This document shows positions 9,401-16,261 of a DNA stretch of 36,364 nucleotides, piece by piece (position 1 is the first letter of the stretch; each line of letters begins with the position of its first letter). The position numbers and the translations under genes were made by a program. The DNA is from Verrucomicrobiota bacterium (GTDB lineage: Bacteria > Chlamydiota > Chlamydiia > Chlamydiales > Rhabdochlamydiaceae), in NCBI GenBank assembly GCA_018239665.1, contig JAFEGV010000017.1, forward strand, positions 1-36,364, read 5' to 3'. The notes below the pieces were generated by a model, which made no database searches, had not been told where the DNA came from, and saw only the letters and a program-made list of their open reading frames with translations.

Positions 9401-9594
9401 GAAAAGTCGAAGAAATTTTAGGAAAACCGATCTCAAGTTTTCCAATGACCCGCTCCCTCCTCCTTGCACTAGAAACAATCGCCGGTGGAGAACTCCGTGA
9501 AAATGTCACACATGTTCTGCACCTGGATGAGCCGATTGAGCCCCTTGTAAAAAGGAGGCATCCGGGATCACAACAAGAGCAGGGTCCACTTTAG
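6463..9594 (+). CDS. Large protein, 1043 aa, with probable GT-A glycosyltransferase core
   Basis: I do not recognise a named family. The first ~500 residues are mainly helical with a low-complexity Ser-rich patch around residues 160-195. The central part reads like a GT-A nucleotide-sugar transferase: FPIFVFDQSARELF (Val562 onward, in place of the V-DDS strand), then LYGTRIFVYSNEQ, then GYGGARNAVYML (Arg624-Asn625), then WTIHMGDDDAQIPYG with a DxD-like triplet at Asp675-677. The last ~250 residues are again helical. No signal peptide or membrane helix is seen, so it is cytosolic or exported by a non-Sec route such as type III. The start is ATG 6463; an in-frame TTG at 6421 is possible and no good Shine-Dalgarno is present. 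The 3' end overlaps the convergent nifU-like gene by 89 bases. Confidence 0.8.
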   Translation: MTSFPLFNLYVPQHLRMQYEKISQEIIELDQQDRVLASQDIDQLCQKVHAFARSAIDSPIFSSGGFNEDEIEGGLNPPYSKELGFRSTMECWKRLASIIPLTTGADHYLRSRYLMASLEFQQRLNQNDPVTQALVQLQQRRLSLHSLLPASLPGMMAISPTSSESLSSATSSLLFSSSSDSSFDEAYIRVCSLFSSCTLALSPYVFSDYWDRYCRGLSEEEKTRFLSALLYRFYLNDLDIPSTKVSTAVHPMEVFCWQILAENITETSLTDILSRLSFEQKARLACLALAHYREGSFFIVKSLKQIGEPEIIELIRLCQREQLNCASIAKELQSLTHLNANSLHEFIGNYESALVKKAEDMFSRMQKLLPLIFTLHESRKEGHFAMQKQYGLPEPSAEELAATNAEYSREAETIASLFPFSQTFSTQTLNPPPFDQGDFLRLLRTFGYGHLALPPGFGVSPHLPFLDALDALILVYSTPLSSYKIHPTAFHAQLNYLSNLLSHVQALKSPFGYAQGASTTIFSLPTYGKDLSRLSWLPSMAENLRDYCQSTGSNIQDFPIFVFDQSARELFLRNASYIDSLNSLYGTRIFVYSNEQILTLSKKLNLGQLIDTSKEGRLGYGGARNAVYMLSPLLKELDRQGLRTPEAILNVSSDLLRQIFFKTVSHNLWTIHMGDDDAQIPYGYFLSDLLLAQNYHGRSFVKCGEFSGRDTTSVNGIHFEELFDLEKILSSPEILFEQTLWTKDKRRWGMCGALRSFGWSMLPFGNEEAYNQEELIIGPDIRPAGFHLAGRRFPQEQFPSSPIIGIAKRLRNFLPYMLETVMVVDLFDTGNKHQRTILPWKKTGMSPQPFANLGSVFETLSSHETEKAMRTQLLKNYWEQHKNPTFLSLFRSLSLIASHDINGSINSYLQTHPQASHAEMQELEECRLVFEGFQRDSEAFFLFNRTFFSQFPASSSSDAGIDELAEQSIDWNDLLKGCKRKVEEILGKPISSFPMTRSLLLALETIAGGELRENVTHVLHLDEPIEPLVKRRHPGSQQEQGPL

Positions 9595-10324
9595 CTTTTA
9601 AGATCTGCTGGATGGCATCGAGCGTCGAGCCCGTTGCCGAATAGCACGTGGTGCAAGCTCCTTGATAAGCAATCACCAACTCCCGATCGTTGACCAGGTT
9701 GACAATCTCAATGCCTCCTGCATCGAGCTCGATGTAGGGACGGATGTCTTTGTCGATCACATTTTCGATGACCGCGATTTTCTGCCCTGTGCTCAGATCG
9801 CTCCATCCCGGATAGGGACCATCGCTGATCTGAGAGTCGATGTCCAAAGGAGTCGGAACATAGGCTTCCGCAAAAGGAATATCAAAACACTGCTCGGTTG
9901 CATTTTCAATTGCGCCGATGACTAAATTGACATGAGGAAATGTCTCTGGAGGAAACGCGTTGATCCCCTCCTTGTCGCGGACTTGACGGTCTAGCAGTTC
10001 CGCAGTCAAGCGCCGAGCTTGGTCATAATTCTTCCGGATGAGAAGCTCGCACGCTGCCTCGGCAGCTCCGATCAGCGCCGACTGTCCGAACGCCTGAAAC
10101 TTCGCATCGGCGATCACACCATCGCTTTCATCGACAAGAAGATACAAGCACACGGCATTGCCGTCGCTGCATTGCCCTTCGAGCCCTTTGACAAGGCGCA
10201 TCCCGCGCTCTTTTGCAGCATCGGCCGCAATCTGTCCGCAATGGCGGGGATTTTCAATTTTTTGAGCAAGCTTCTTGCTGTAGCAGCTCCATGGAAAAGG
10301 AGCGAGTAGTTTTTGCGAGTTCAT
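9506..10324 (-). CDS. nifU: NifU-like iron-sulfur scaffold protein, degenerate N-terminal domain
   Basis: 272 aa in the NifU layout: an N-terminal IscU-like domain (YSKKLAQKIENPRHCG; QCSDGNAVCLYLLV; DGVIADAKFQAFGQSAL) and a C-terminal NifU domain with the [Fe-S] motif GACTTCYSATGSTL (Cys224, Cys227). In the IscU-like half the first ligand Cys52 and nearby Asp54 are kept. The second Cys position is Gln81 (FGQSA where YGCGSA is expected), and the third appears lost (VNLVIGA). The CxxC half should still carry a cluster. The start ATG 10324 overlaps the nifS stop (ATGA); an upstream in-frame start at 10375 would lie inside nifS. Order gpmA-nifS-nifU matches CT722-CT720. The 3' end overlaps the convergent 1043-aa gene. 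Confidence 0.88.
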   Translation of the reverse strand: MNSQKLLAPFPWSCYSKKLAQKIENPRHCGQIAADAAKERGMRLVKGLEGQCSDGNAVCLYLLVDESDGVIADAKFQAFGQSALIGAAEAACELLIRKNYDQARRLTAELLDRQVRDKEGINAFPPETFPHVNLVIGAIENATEQCFDIPFAEAYVPTPLDIDSQISDGPYPGWSDLSTGQKIAVIENVIDKDIRPYIELDAGGIEIVNLVNDRELVIAYQGACTTCYSATGSTLDAIQQILKAKVDPALVVIPDASFLQGAQSAHPGAEHV

Positions 10325-11469
10325 GAGTTTTCTCCAAAGACGCCTGCCGAGCATCGCTGTAACTTTAATGCGCACTCCACAATCGTTTGGACGGCAAAGG
10401 CGATCTCTTCTTCTGTCGTTTCATAGGATAGGCTAAAGCTCAACGCGCAATGCGCAAGCATCTGGTCGATCCCGCATGCCGTCAAGGTATGGAACAACTT
10501 CTGCGTCTGGCCCCCGCCCATGGAAGCATACACTCCTTTCCGATTGAGCAAATAGAGAAGAGCGTCGCTTTCAACGCCCGGAAAAGCGATCACGGTGCAG
10601 TTCGGCAGTCGTTCGACTTCCTTAAATAACACAACGGCATCTGCGAACCCGTCTTTCACACCCGATTCGAGCAGGTCCCTAAGACGCGCCGTTTCGAGGT
10701 TAAGGTGATCAAAATTGCGAGATGACTCTGACAGGGCGCTTGCAATTGCGGCAACACCTCCGGTATGGACATTTGAGCTGCCGACGACGAGCAGATGGAA
10801 TGGAATGCCCGACTTGACAAGCACTCCGCCTGTCCCCTTGGGCGCATGGATGAGCGATCCATCGAATGTCAAGTAATCGACGCTTAAGTCCTCAAAATGA
10901 AAAAAGAGCTTTCCAATGACGGTGCTTGCATCGACATGGAGGCGGATCCCCTTTTGACGGCAGACCTCGGCGATGTCGGCAACAGGATGGACCACACCTG
11001 TAAGGCTGTTGGCCCATGATAGGGATAATAAAGATGTCCGAGGCTTGATCGCCTCTTCCACCATTTCTTTTGTAATCTGGCCTTGCGCATTTACGGAGAG
11101 GACCTTTTCGACGCAGTGAAATTTTTCAAGCCGTTTTAAAGATAAAAGAGCGGGAGCGTCTTCAATGTTCGTCGTCAGGATGTGGTTCCTTCCCGACTCG
11201 CGGATCTCTTCGATGTAATGGGAAAAGAAAACGGCATTGACCGCCTCTGCGCCGCTATGGCAAAAATGGAACTGGTCCTCTTTGGAGCCGCCAAGTTCCT
11301 GCACAATTTCATCGAGGCTTCTGGACAGGAAAAAATAGGACTCCTGCCCCATCTGGTGCGGAGCGGTGACTGCACCCCACGTGTCCTGCAAAAAGCGAGA
11401 TTGGGCATCGACGCTGCGCGAGGAAGGGCGGGCTGCGGAATGATTATCTAAATAAGCGCGGGATCCCAT
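10321..11469 (-). CDS. nifS: NifS-like aminotransferase-fold protein, catalytic residues apparently lost
   Basis: 382 aa with the overall fold-type I pattern of cysteine desulfurases: YLDNHSAARPSS at the N-terminus, the cofactor-aspartate strand LHVDAST (Asp180), SLIHAPKGTGGVLV and a tail TTEEEIAFAV. Aligned by eye to IscS, the PLP lysine (SxHK..GPKG) falls on Leu206, the PLP-stacking His on Asp104 (NIED), and the catalytic Cys on Gln321 (SMGGGQT where SSGSACT is expected). It is therefore unlikely to desulfurate cysteine in the usual way. The start chosen is ATG 11469, which overlaps the gpmA stop by one base (TAATG); ATG 11490 is possible. It is translationally coupled to nifU by ATGA. Confidence 0.85.
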   Translation of the reverse strand: MGSRAYLDNHSAARPSSRSVDAQSRFLQDTWGAVTAPHQMGQESYFFLSRSLDEIVQELGGSKEDQFHFCHSGAEAVNAVFFSHYIEEIRESGRNHILTTNIEDAPALLSLKRLEKFHCVEKVLSVNAQGQITKEMVEEAIKPRTSLLSLSWANSLTGVVHPVADIAEVCRQKGIRLHVDASTVIGKLFFHFEDLSVDYLTFDGSLIHAPKGTGGVLVKSGIPFHLLVVGSSNVHTGGVAAIASALSESSRNFDHLNLETARLRDLLESGVKDGFADAVVLFKEVERLPNCTVIAFPGVESDALLYLLNRKGVYASMGGGQTQKLFHTLTACGIDQMLAHCALSFSLSYETTEEEIAFAVQTIVECALKLQRCSAGVFGENS

Positions 11470-12158
11470 TATTGCTTCTCTCTTTTCCATTCGCCGTTGA
11501 AGAAAGTATAGATAAGCGGATCGCCTGTTGCGATTTCCAGCGCTACGACTTGCTCTTTGCTCAATTTATCCAAGAACATGACGATCGCCCTCAAGGAATT
11601 GCCATGGGCGGAAATAAATACATTTTTTCCTTCTTTTAACAAGGGCAGGACCGTCTTCTGAAAATAGGGCAAAGCTCGCTCGGCCGTCTTGGCCAGGCTC
11701 TCTCCTTCCGGAGGAGCTTGGTCGAAGCTGCGGCGCCAGATATGCACCTGCTCGTCTCCAAATTTTTCCCTTGTCTCTTGCTTGTTCAATCCTTGCAGCT
11801 TGCCGTACATCCGCTCATTCAGCTCCCATGCTTCGTAGACCGGTATGCAGGATTCCAATGCCGCATCGCTATAGACCTGCGCCCATTCCCCTAGCTTTCC
11901 TTCCTTGGGATGCTGGATGCAAGGCACTTTTCCGCTTTGGTGGGAGACCATTGCCAGCATGGCCGTCATCTGGGCTCGGATCAAAGACGAGACAAAGATC
12001 ACATCAATAGGCATATGCGCGATTTTTCTGCCCCCCTCTATCGCCTCCTGTATCCCCTGCCAGCTCAATGGAATGTCGACCCATCCCGTAAACAGGTTCA
12101 ATCGGTTCCACTCAGACTGCCCATGTCGCATCATAATCAATTTTGCCGGCTTGCCCAT
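11469..12158 (-). CDS. gpmA: 2,3-bisphosphoglycerate-dependent phosphoglycerate mutase
   Basis: Interconverts 3- and 2-phosphoglycerate in glycolysis/gluconeogenesis; cytoplasmic. 229 aa, the normal dPGM length. The phosphohistidine motif is MRHGQSEWN with His12; LFTGWVDIPLS, the NERMYGKLQGLNK loop and the second catalytic His in SAHGNSLRAIV are all present. It is first in the minus-strand set gpmA-nifS-nifU, with GAGG a few bases before the ATG. The 229-base region to the divergent rluB-type gene must hold its promoter. Linkage to nifS/nifU follows the classical chlamydial order and need not mean a shared function. Confidence 0.95.
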   Translation of the reverse strand: MGKPAKLIMMRHGQSEWNRLNLFTGWVDIPLSWQGIQEAIEGGRKIAHMPIDVIFVSSLIRAQMTAMLAMVSHQSGKVPCIQHPKEGKLGEWAQVYSDAALESCIPVYEAWELNERMYGKLQGLNKQETREKFGDEQVHIWRRSFDQAPPEGESLAKTAERALPYFQKTVLPLLKEGKNVFISAHGNSLRAIVMFLDKLSKEQVVALEIATGDPLIYTFFNGEWKREKQ

Positions 12159-12284
12159 ACCACCTCAATATATAAAGACTGCAAGAACCTATTTTACATT
12201 AGATGGCCTTAAAGAGCCATTCCTCCGTTCTGTAAGCCAAAAAAGACATATTAAAATTTTAAGTTTTAGGCAAAACGACAGAGG

Positions 12285-12383
12285 GGGCAGAGGCGTGCTC
12301 TGTGGTTAAAATATTTGTCCCACTCTCCGAGGCCCTGTGAGCCGGACTCTTAAAACTAAGGGCTTGAGTTATCCCGGCTTTTG
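12285..12383 (+). other. Structured G/C-rich intergenic segment before the rluB-type gene
   Basis: Within the 229-base gap between gpmA and the pseudouridine synthase gene, the half next to the latter is G/C-rich and folds by eye. CAGAG/CTCTG form a small hairpin near 12291-12305. AGCCGG (12340-12345) pairs with CCGGCT (12374-12379), extended inward by ACTC/GAGT and followed by TTTT (12379-12382). This could be a structured 5' leader, a terminator-like attenuator or a small RNA. It lacks the 4.5S core motif and any tRNA features. The gpmA-proximal half is A/T-rich. Confidence 0.35.
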
Positions 12384-12402
12384 AGTTATGATCATTGGCC
12401 TT

Positions 12403-13107
12403 ATGGAAACTAAAAAGAGATTAAGCAAAGCTTTAGCTGCAGCAGGAATAGCGTCCAGGCGCGCCTGCGAAGAGCTCATTTTCAATGGCCGCGTATCGGT
12501 CAACGGCGAGGTCATACTTGTTCCCCAGACCCTCGTTTCTTGGGAAAAAGATGAGATCCGCGTCGATGAAAAACTCGTCTCCGGAGAAGAGAAAAAAGCT
12601 TACTACATCCTTAATAAGCCTCACGGCTACATCTGTTCGAATGTCCGCACCGGCCGCAAAAAACTGGTAATCGATCTTTTCGGCTCGGCAAATGCGCGCC
12701 TCTTCACAGTCGGCCGCCTCGACCGCGATACGACCGGGCTGCTGATTGTCACCAATGACGGACATTTCGCTCAAAAAGTGATCCACCCTTCCGCAAACAT
12801 CGCCAAAGAATATGTCGTGAAGACCCTTCAGGAAATCACCGACCAGCACCTCAAGACGATTGCCAAAGGGACCTTTATCGAAGGGAGTTGGATTAAGCCT
12901 GTCCGCGTGCAAAAAGTGCGCAAAGGCACTGTCAAAGTCATCGTCAAAGAAGGGAAAAAACGGGAAGTGCGCCTGCTCGTTCAGAACGCAGGGCTCGACA
13001 TCTTAGAACTCTCCCGCGTCCGGATCGGCGGACTGCGCCTTGGGTCCATTCCTGAAGGAACATATCGGGAAATGACCGAAGCAGAAAAACAAATCATCTT
13101 CGAATAG
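12403..13107 (+). CDS. RsuA/RluB/E/F-family rRNA pseudouridine synthase
   Basis: 234 aa. An N-terminal S4 RNA-binding domain (KRLSKALAAAGIASRRACEELI, residues ~4-60) is followed by a pseudouridine synthase domain with the catalytic signature VGRLDRDTTGLLIVTNDG; Asp107 is the nucleophile. The C-terminal KEGKKREVRLLVQNAGLDILELSRVRIG is typical of RluB (23S U2605) rather than RsuA, but the target cannot be fixed by eye. It is the likely counterpart of CT723 (yjbC). The start is ATG 12403 (METKKRLSK); an in-frame ATG 12388 would add five residues, and neither has a strong Shine-Dalgarno. The 2OG-oxygenase-like gene follows after 60 bases, probably in the same transcript. Confidence 0.9.
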   Translation: METKKRLSKALAAAGIASRRACEELIFNGRVSVNGEVILVPQTLVSWEKDEIRVDEKLVSGEEKKAYYILNKPHGYICSNVRTGRKKLVIDLFGSANARLFTVGRLDRDTTGLLIVTNDGHFAQKVIHPSANIAKEYVVKTLQEITDQHLKTIAKGTFIEGSWIKPVRVQKVRKGTVKVIVKEGKKREVRLLVQNAGLDILELSRVRIGGLRLGSIPEGTYREMTEAEKQIIFE

Positions 13108-13167
13108 AATATAAATTTAACTTTAGTTTATTCTCCGGGCCAAAACCGTGCAACAGGGGTGGCTCCT

Positions 13168-13905
13168 ATGGATGAATCTGTCTTTAATCATCTTCTATAT
13201 CGGATCGCCAACGCGCCGATCTGCACCTACCCTTACACCCACTTCTACATTGAGAACATATTCCCTCCCGACTTTTATGAAGAAATGATCGGAAAATTTC
13301 CCGATACCGCCCAATTCAAAAACTTAGTCGAAATGGGCAATGCTCCTCCGGGCACCTACGAAAACCGGTATGTGCTTCCCTTGAAACCCAATGATCTCTC
13401 CCAACTCCCGTTTGACCAACTCATGTTTTGGAGCCAATTTTCCCAAGCATTCACACAGGATGCATGGCCAAAGACCTTGCTCGGCAAATTTCACGCCGAC
13501 ATACACAGCCGTTTTGGCGACCACTACCTCCATACAGCATTTTACTCAAAAATCGAACTGCTCTCCGACCAATCGGAATACGCCATCGGGCCCCACACCG
13601 ACCATCCAAGAAGGGTCTTAACTCTTTTGTTCTATCTCCCTACGTCCAAAAAACAATCCCACTTGGGAACATCCCTATATCGGCCCAAAGATCCCTATTT
13701 CAAATGCGAGGGGCTCAAACACCACACTCATGAGGAGTTCACCAAAGTCTATACAGCCCCTTTTCTGCCCAACAGCGTCTTTGGTTTTATCAAATCGGAC
13801 CGCTCCTTCCATGGGGTCGAGTCGATTGGAAAGCAAGAAAACCCTCGGCGGCTCCTTAATTACACCCTCTGCTGGGCGCCTCCCAGCTCGATCCTTTCGA
13901 GTTAA
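13168..13905 (+). CDS. 2-oxoglutarate/Fe(II) dioxygenase-like protein (CT724-like position)
   Basis: 245 aa, cytosolic. The metal and cosubstrate residues of a double-stranded beta-helix oxygenase can be read in order: HxD in GPHTDHPRR (His143, Asp145), the distal His215 in DRSFHGVES, and the 2OG-binding Arg227/228 in NPRRLLNYTL. The N-terminal part (YPYTHFYIENIFPPDFYEEM) is the usual start of this group. The substrate is unknown; it may hydroxylate a small molecule, sugar or protein. The start is ATG 13168 with AGGGG about eight bases upstream; GTG 13159 is in frame. By position beside the rluB-type gene and birA-linked genes it corresponds to CT724. A palindromic repeat region follows it. 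Confidence 0.75.
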   Translation: MDESVFNHLLYRIANAPICTYPYTHFYIENIFPPDFYEEMIGKFPDTAQFKNLVEMGNAPPGTYENRYVLPLKPNDLSQLPFDQLMFWSQFSQAFTQDAWPKTLLGKFHADIHSRFGDHYLHTAFYSKIELLSDQSEYAIGPHTDHPRRVLTLLFYLPTSKKQSHLGTSLYRPKDPYFKCEGLKHHTHEEFTKVYTAPFLPNSVFGFIKSDRSFHGVESIGKQENPRRLLNYTLCWAPPSSILSS

Positions 13906-13930
13906 ACCGATTTTTCAAACAAACTCCCTC

Positions 13931-14005
13931 TGAAGGAATTGCAAAACTGCTTTGCCCGAAATAAGGGCAATTTTAACGGACAAATGAGTTTTGCAGTTTC
14001 CTCTT
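13931..14005. repeat. Imperfect palindrome made of two inverted copies of the GCAAAAC repeat
   Basis: Copy 1 (13932-13956, plus strand) reads GAAGGAATTGCAAAACTGC. Copy 2 (13981-14005, read on the minus strand) reads GAGGAAACTGCAAAACTC. They flank an inner TTGCCC/GGGCAA hairpin, so the ~75-base unit can fold into a long cruciform or RNA stem. It lies in the gap between the 2OG-oxygenase-like gene and the DUF47 gene. The same core recurs at 18536-18566 and 23965-23987. Confidence 0.6.
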
Positions 14006-14040
14006 CAAGTATCTTTACATAAAGGAGTTCGCCGGCTAGA

Positions 14041-14760
14041 ATGGCTGGCATAAGCGCTCAATCCTCAGTGCTTGGGAAAAAATATATGCTTAACATAGCC
14101 CGCTTGTTCGGCAAGTCGCCTTTCGCTCCATTACAGAGCCATATGAAAAAAGTTGCGATTTGCATGGAGAAGCTTGCGAGCGTTTTTGCCGCCCTTCCCA
14201 AATTGGACATGGAAAAGATTGAAAAGTTGGTCCAGGAGCTGTCGAAACTTGAGCATGAAGCCGATCTGACTAAAAACGATATCCGCAACCACCTTCCCAA
14301 AAGCTTGTTCCTCCCTATCGACCGCGCCCACTTTCTGGAAATCCTTTCCATTCAAGACAGCATTGCCGACAAGGCAGAAGACATTGGAATCTTGCTAACG
14401 CTGCGCCCCCTCGATAAATTCAAGAATTTCCAAGAGGACATCCAATCTCTATTTAAGAAAAATGAAGAGGTCTTTTTAGACGCTCAACACATTATTGAAG
14501 AAATTGACGAACTTCTCGAATCCTCATTTGGCGGGATTGAAGCAGAAAAAGTCAAAGCAATGGTCGAGCAAACTGCTTATAAAGAGCACGAAGCAGACAA
14601 AATGCAGAGGATACTTCTCAAGCAACTCCTCTCTCAAGGGGACAACCTATCAACTGCTTCTTTCTGGCATTGGATGCGGTTGGTTGAAGAAGTGGGGACC
14701 CTTTCCCATCTTTCCGAGAAGTTGGCAAACCGTATCCGCATGGTCTTAGAACTAAAATAA
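14041..14760 (+). CDS. DUF47/TIGR00153-family PhoU-like protein, partner of the PiT transporter
   Basis: 239 aa, soluble and almost wholly helical, with PhoU-like conserved blocks (HEADLTKNDIRNHLPKSLFL; SIQDSIADKAEDIGILL; KEHEADKMQRILLKQLL; EEVGTLSHLSEKLANRIRM). This family is nearly always encoded beside PiT phosphate transporters and is thought to modulate them. Here the PiT gene follows after 52 bases, matching CT691-CT692. The frame opens at ATG 14041, with AAAGGAG 13-14 bases upstream. The family usually begins near MLNIARLFGKSPF, so ATG 14086, preceded by GGGAAAAAA, is an equally good start that would give 224 aa. Confidence 0.88.
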   Translation: MAGISAQSSVLGKKYMLNIARLFGKSPFAPLQSHMKKVAICMEKLASVFAALPKLDMEKIEKLVQELSKLEHEADLTKNDIRNHLPKSLFLPIDRAHFLEILSIQDSIADKAEDIGILLTLRPLDKFKNFQEDIQSLFKKNEEVFLDAQHIIEEIDELLESSFGGIEAEKVKAMVEQTAYKEHEADKMQRILLKQLLSQGDNLSTASFWHWMRLVEEVGTLSHLSEKLANRIRMVLELK

Positions 14761-14812
14761 TGTCATGTCCCTCGCGCCATCGAAGGACGGACTATAATTT
14801 GTTAGATAAGGA

Positions 14813-16240
14813 ATGGAAGTCGAAGCGATACTAAAGCTCGTTGTCCTGGCCATCGGTTTTTATATGGCCTGGAATATTGGTGCGAATGACGTTTCCAATG
14901 CAATGGGCACTTCTGTGGGGTCTGGCGCCTTAACCCTTCGTCGGGCTGTTGTCCTCGCCGCCATTCTAGAATTTTCCGGAGCTTTCTTTGTAGGAAGCAA
15001 CGTCTCGGAAACGGTCCAAAAAGGGCTTATCGACACCGATATGTTTTTGATGCAGCCCAACGTCCTTATCCTGGGGATGTGCGCGGCCCTATTTGGAACC
15101 GGAGTCTGGCTTCAGATCGCCTCTTATTTCGGTTGGCCGGTTTCGACGACGCACGCGATCGTCGGCGCCATCCTGGGTTTTGGCGGGGTCATCGGGGGCA
15201 TGGAAGCGATCCAATGGGCAGAAGTATCCTCAATTGCCGCCAGCTGGATCATTTCCCCCGTTATTGCAGGCATAATCTCTTATATTATCTTCAGCCTCTT
15301 GCAGCGCAACATCCTCTTTGCGATGAACCCGACCGAGGCGACACGCAAACTACTCCCTCTGCTAGTCTTTATTGTATTTACCACCTTTACACTCAGTTTG
15401 ATCTTCAATGGTCTAGAGAACCTCAATCTCAACATCTCCTTCCCTCAAGCCATTGGGATCTCCATCTTAGCCGGTTTGGTCACCACCGGGATCACCTATC
15501 TGATCGTTCAAAGAATTCCGATCTCTGAAATTGAGACCCGCCCTCCTTCGCGGAATCTGCCCCAGAGCGTCGTCAGCCTTGAGAAAGCGATCAAGCACTT
15601 GCAACGCGTGCATGTCGCCTCTTTTGATGAGACGCATGAAAAAGTGGGCGTATTGCTTGATGAAGTGAAATCCCTCTCGCGCAACCTGCGGCAGGAAACA
15701 AGCTTTACTGAAAGGACCTCAGAGTACCGGAATGTGGAGAAGATGTTCGTCTACCTACAGATCCTGAGCGCTTGCTTTGTGGCATTTGCCCATGGCGCCA
15801 ACGATGTCGCCAATGCAATCGGCCCGGTTGCAGCAGTGCTCGATATCATTAAAAATGGGCAGATTTCCGATGTTGCCTCCATTCCTTCATGGCTCCTTGC
15901 CTTTGGCGGACTTGGTATTGTCATCGGCCTTGCTACGTGGGGATGGCGCGTTATCGAGACAATCGGCAAAAAGATCACCGAGCTGACCCCGACCCGCGGC
16001 TTTTGCGCTGAGTTTGGCGCAGCGACCACGATATTGATCGCTTCGAAACTCGGGATGCCCATTTCGACTACGCATTGCCTCGTCGGCGCAGTATTAGGCG
16101 TCGGTCTTGCGCGCGGCATGCGCGCTCTCAACCTCAACATGATCCGCGATATCATCCTGTCTTGGGTGATCACCATTCCGGCAAGCGCGGCCATGAGCAT
16201 TTTTACTTTCTATATTTTACGCTGGATATTCTTAAATTAA
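14813..16240 (+). CDS. PiT-family inorganic phosphate transporter
   Basis: 475-aa inner-membrane protein with two homologous halves. Each carries the PiT/ProDom signature: NIGANDVSNAMGTSVGSGAL near the N-terminus and FAHGANDVANAIGPVAAV in the second half. VSTTHAIVGAILGFGG and ISTTHCLVGAVLGVGLARG are the paired re-entrant regions. It couples phosphate uptake to H+ or Na+. A charged cytoplasmic loop of about 100 residues (around residues 235-305, IKHLQRVHVASFDETHEKVG) separates the halves. AAGGA lies directly before the ATG. It probably forms an operon with the upstream DUF47 protein. Equivalent to C. trachomatis CT692. Confidence 0.93.
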   Translation: MEVEAILKLVVLAIGFYMAWNIGANDVSNAMGTSVGSGALTLRRAVVLAAILEFSGAFFVGSNVSETVQKGLIDTDMFLMQPNVLILGMCAALFGTGVWLQIASYFGWPVSTTHAIVGAILGFGGVIGGMEAIQWAEVSSIAASWIISPVIAGIISYIIFSLLQRNILFAMNPTEATRKLLPLLVFIVFTTFTLSLIFNGLENLNLNISFPQAIGISILAGLVTTGITYLIVQRIPISEIETRPPSRNLPQSVVSLEKAIKHLQRVHVASFDETHEKVGVLLDEVKSLSRNLRQETSFTERTSEYRNVEKMFVYLQILSACFVAFAHGANDVANAIGPVAAVLDIIKNGQISDVASIPSWLLAFGGLGIVIGLATWGWRVIETIGKKITELTPTRGFCAEFGAATTILIASKLGMPISTTHCLVGAVLGVGLARGMRALNLNMIRDIILSWVITIPASAAMSIFTFYILRWIFLN

Positions 16241-16261
16241 TCAAAACAATCGAGTAACCCT

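Noticed and set aside
12285..12383. Signal-recognition-particle (4.5S) RNA or tRNA
   Set aside because: The conserved GGAAGCAGCC-type core and the tRNA T-loop/acceptor pairing are absent; it is kept only as a structured segment.
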